Shown here: piece by piece, positions 6,917 to 9,322 of the stretch | Layout of the letters: the number at the start of each line of letters is the position of its first letter | Numbering within the stretch: position 1 is the first letter of the stretch | Assembly: GCA_024278345.1 (NCBI GenBank) | Contig: JAJRTK010000498.1 | Coordinates: 1 to 9,322, forward strand | DNA: 9,322 nt | Direction: 5' to 3' | Source: a bacterium | GTDB taxonomy: Bacteria; CSSED10-310; JAJRTK01 | The notes under the pieces: generated by a model | The model's database searches: none | What the model was told of the DNA's origin: nothing | The model's input: only the letters and a program-made list of their open reading frames with translations | Made by a program: the position numbers and the translations under genes

Positions 6917-8962
6917 TCATTTGAAGAGCTTGCCCACGGCTTTCCCAATCTTTGAGGCGGCCTTCATCACGTTGAGATCCAAGGATGCCGACACGTAAGG
7001 GCTCACCGCCAAGGAGGTATCGTCGATCAATGGGTTCGGATCCTCCTTCAAAAAGAGCAACATCCCGCCCCCCGCGCGGAGCGACCCGGTCACGCGAAAC
7101 CCGGCACCGAAAACCAACGCCTGGCTCAAGAAAAGGTTCTCCCGAGTCCCCACCTGCCCTTGTTGACCGTCCGATACACTAGTCACCGTCACTCCCAGCA
7201 TCAGAGAAAACCGCCGCGCCAAGCCGCCCTTCTGCTTCAACGGGACTTCCTTGTTGATGGGCCGGAAGTAAAGGTTCACTCCCACGTAGGGGTACGCGGC
7301 TCCAAGGTTCCAGCCATAGAGCACCCCCACATCGGCGCTGATGTAGTTTCGCCGCTCCGTCTCGACGATTCCAAAGGTCGATGCCAGCAGGGGCACTTTG
7401 TCATGGGCCTCCTTGGCCACCTCATCCACCAAAATGCCAATGGCGGATCGACGCTCGTTGAAGCTCACCAGCGAGCCGCGAATATTCGACTGCAATCGCT
7501 GTACCCTCTCCAAGGCCTGGGTTAAGGCACCGGTGTTGGAAACCAATTCCTGCAAAGCAACCCGCTCTTGCTCGGAAAAACCAGGTGAGAGCTCCTTCGT
7601 CCCCACCAACAGCCCCAAGAGGTCCGCCATGTCTGGTGTCGTCAGCATTCCAAGAAGCGGCGCGAAAGCCAACTCCCCTTCCCCATACGCGGAGATCAAC
7701 TTTTTGACGTCTGCCTGGCGTTTGGACGAGAGCACCTTATCCAAGGCGCTCACCGAGGAGATGTCGAATGTCACTGAGCCCTGTAGGAAAACAGCTTCGG
7801 CGTTTCGAATCGCCTCCGAGGCCGCCCGAGCCCGCGCCACAAGACCCGGGAGCTTCGCCAGCCCCTTGGAGATCCGTGTGAATCGCTGCACCTGCTCTTG
7901 CAGATTGCCCAAGAGCTCTTCCAGATAGATGTTCTCCGGTGCGGACTCTACCGTGCCAGCAGGCTGTCCTGAAACCGCCCGCGCAGCGGTCTCGGTTTCC
8001 GCTCCACCCGGTTCCACGCCCTCTCCCGGCCTGGAATTGTCAGGAACACCTAGAACCCCCGTCTGATGGCCTGCCTGTCCCGCCTTCTCCGCCTGGAGTT
8101 GCATCAATAGCGTGGTGTACTGCTGGAGAAGCTCACTACTTTGCTTTGACAGCTCGAGAAGCTTGTCGAGCTGAGCGTTGTCCCGGAGCTGGACAAGCTG
8201 CGTTCCCAGCTTCGACTGCCCCACCAAATAGGCGCTCCAAGAGCTTCTCAATTTGTCCTGGAATTCCAGAATCGGCTCCACCTTCGCTTCCAGCTCAGCC
8301 AAAGCTTCCTCTGAGGCCCCGAGGTCGAAAAAGGTCCCCCCTCCCAAAAACTCTTTTGTGCCACTCGTTTCTAGCAGAGCCCCTAACAAGGCCTCCTGAA
8401 GCTGTCCCAGCTCCTTTCCCTTGAGCCGCACCGATCGCACCTCCCCTAGAACCCCGTCCACAACCTTGGTTGCCGCATCCTTGAATTCCCTGGTCTGGGA
8501 CTCCGTAGGCGTGATCCAAAATCGAAACTGGTAGTAACGCTCGGGCTCCAGCGGCGGCATCAGCACACGGAACAGAAGACGATCCTTTTCGTCAGGCTCA
8601 TCCAGATCGGGCAGATGTCTCCACAGAATCGGCGTCCGAGGCATCCAATTCGGCTGAAATTCCCGAAACCTCGTTTTCTTGGAAGACAGTGCATATTGTA
8701 CACCCACGACTTGTGTGTTGGGTGGCACCTTTCCCGCGATCACGAAAGGAATATCAAAGGGCAAGCGCTTGTCGAATTTCCGGCCTCCTAGATCAGCGAG
8801 TATCATCTCGAAACCAGGTTCTTGAGGTGGTGGAGGCGTCGGTTTCGGCAGTTGCGCAAGAGCTGAAACCGCGAAAACCACCAGGAGCCCAAGAAACGGA
8901 AGGAGCCTCAACAACCCGGCGCTGACGTTTCGCCAGCGGGAAGAGGCGCGCCCTACTGGCAC
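6917..8962 (-). CDS. Secreted envelope protein: Fn3-like domain, long helical region, beta-rich C-terminus
   Basis: I do not recognise the family. I place the start at GTG 8962 (681 residues): AGGAAG lies seven bases upstream and the result is a normal 36-residue signal peptide (basic n-region, LLRLLPFLGLLVVFAV core, ALA cleavage before Gln37). In-frame ATGs at 9043 and 9022 would give 708 or 701 residues but have poor ribosome sites and an unusually long hydrophilic lead. After a proline-rich linker comes a beta domain (about 51-151) ending in YYQFRFW, similar in feel to Fn3-type folds. A long, mostly helical region (about 158-533) follows, interrupted by a Gly/Pro/Glu-rich disordered linker. 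The last 144 residues alternate hydrophobic and polar positions (PYVGVNLYF, ALVFGAGFRV, PYVSASLDLNV), as in outer-membrane beta strands, though the chain ends in a basic helical tail rather than an aromatic beta-signal. It probably acts at the outer membrane or periplasm and is co-transcribed with the lipoprotein. Confidence 0.88.
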   Translation of the reverse strand: MPVGRASSRWRNVSAGLLRLLPFLGLLVVFAVSALAQLPKPTPPPPQEPGFEMILADLGGRKFDKRLPFDIPFVIAGKVPPNTQVVGVQYALSSKKTRFREFQPNWMPRTPILWRHLPDLDEPDEKDRLLFRVLMPPLEPERYYQFRFWITPTESQTREFKDAATKVVDGVLGEVRSVRLKGKELGQLQEALLGALLETSGTKEFLGGGTFFDLGASEEALAELEAKVEPILEFQDKLRSSWSAYLVGQSKLGTQLVQLRDNAQLDKLLELSKQSSELLQQYTTLLMQLQAEKAGQAGHQTGVLGVPDNSRPGEGVEPGGAETETAARAVSGQPAGTVESAPENIYLEELLGNLQEQVQRFTRISKGLAKLPGLVARARAASEAIRNAEAVFLQGSVTFDISSVSALDKVLSSKRQADVKKLISAYGEGELAFAPLLGMLTTPDMADLLGLLVGTKELSPGFSEQERVALQELVSNTGALTQALERVQRLQSNIRGSLVSFNERRSAIGILVDEVAKEAHDKVPLLASTFGIVETERRNYISADVGVLYGWNLGAAYPYVGVNLYFRPINKEVPLKQKGGLARRFSLMLGVTVTSVSDGQQGQVGTRENLFLSQALVFGAGFRVTGSLRAGGGMLLFLKEDPNPLIDDTSLAVSPYVSASLDLNVMKAASKIGKAVGKLFK

Positions 8963-8969
8963 CCCTTCA

Positions 8970-8975
8970 CTTCCT
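8970..8975 (-). promoter_or_regulatory. Candidate ribosome binding site supporting the GTG start at 8962
   Basis: The minus strand reads AGGAAG, seven bases before GTG 8962. The competing ATG starts at 9043 and 9022 have no comparable site at normal spacing (a GGGA lies about eleven bases before 9022). Confidence 0.5.
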
Positions 8976-9240
8976 GCGGCTACCTGCCTTTGCTTCGTGC
9001 TTCCTGAGGATCGATGGAGCATTCGCGAGTTCCCAGAATCCATGGATTTTACGCGTGGAGCTTTCAGCTAGCGCTCAAACCCTGTAGTGGCTTCGGAGCA
9101 TCGACAAGACTACAAGCTTAACCCAAAAAATGCTATCAAAACCGCAACGTTGATGGCAATCCTCGCCTGAAATGCAGACTAAAGGGGACCTATCAAATTG
9201 TCGTGTTTTTGCTTTACAATTTTCTTCGCCGAAACGGTGG

Positions 9241-9295
9241 CACCGGCATCTTGCCGGTGTAGCGCCCTCCGGGCTGCACGGAGCCGGGAAGGAGG
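9241..9295. repeat. GC-rich palindromic element (possible interspersed repeat unit)
   Basis: CACCGGCA (9241-9248) and TGCCGGTG (9252-9259) form a perfect 8-bp stem with a TCT loop. Right after it, CCTCC (9266-9270) can pair with GGAGG (9291-9295), or CTCCG (9267-9271) with CGGAG (9279-9283), giving a second structured arm. The first hairpin encodes a TGILPV-like string that I recall from short interspersed palindromes in Verrucomicrobia and some other phyla; this is from memory and unverified. Only one copy is in the window. There is no T-run making it an obvious intrinsic terminator, though it could terminate transcription entering from the right. Confidence 0.55.
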
Positions 9296-9322
9296 CCCGC
9301 CCCAGCGGTGAAGTTGTCAACC

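Larger units (their letters stand above)
8963..9322. other. Non-coding leader region upstream of the gene block
   Basis: About 360 bases lie ahead of the first gene (280 if the ATG at 9043 is used). The part from roughly 9110 to 9235 is clearly richer in A and T than the genes and is the likeliest place for the promoter, but I could not find a -35/-10 pair good enough to name. The rightmost part carries the palindromic element listed separately. A minus-strand open frame of 81 codons (9075-9320) runs through both and looks non-coding. Confidence 0.5.

Noticed and set aside
9075-9320. 81-codon minus-strand open frame upstream of the first gene
   Set aside because: It spans the palindromic element and the AT-rich tract, has no clear ribosome site, and its product has no recognisable pattern.
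9301-9322. TTGACA on the minus strand near the right edge as a -35 box
   Set aside because: No -10-like hexamer lies 16 to 18 bases downstream; that stretch is GC-rich palindrome.

Overview
The window reads as accessory DNA from a Gram-negative bacterium of mid-range GC. It carries five protein-coding genes, all on the minus strand and closely spaced. Reading in the direction of transcription (right to left), they are: a secreted protein with a membrane-anchor-like C-terminus (8962 down to 6917), a lipoprotein built from bacterial Ig-like repeats (6888 to 5494), a large putative zinc metallopeptidase without a signal peptide (5245 to 2729), a 349-residue protein of unknown family (2710 to 1661), and a second gene clearly paralogous to the large metallopeptidase (1614 leftward), cut by the left edge of the window. 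No tRNA, rRNA, CRISPR array, transposase or phage gene was seen.

The gaps fall into two transcription blocks. The first two genes are 28 bases apart, and the lipoprotein has a strong Shine-Dalgarno site. The last three genes are separated by 18 and 46 bases. Between the blocks lies about 245 bases without a convincing gene or terminator. To the right of the first gene is a 360-base non-coding stretch with an AT-rich tract (likely promoter area) and a GC-rich palindromic element. That element resembles short interspersed palindromes I remember from Verrucomicrobia and related phyla. This is the only hint of taxonomy and it is weak.

The most interesting unit is the left half: two colinear paralogues flank a single 349-residue gene. 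The complete paralogue (838 residues) has beta-rich and Ig-like N-terminal regions, a coiled coil, and a C-terminal domain with an HELGH zincin motif and several cysteine pairs. The truncated paralogue aligns with almost no net gap over 538 residues. Its predicted catalytic end lies outside the window. The architecture (large, no signal peptide, modular, C-terminal peptidase, duplicated, adjacent small gene) fits a toxin or effector delivered by a contractile or type VI-like apparatus, with the 349-residue protein as a possible partner, chaperone or immunity protein. That is inference: no secretion-machine gene is in view. The two envelope proteins upstream may belong to the same system or may only be neighbours.
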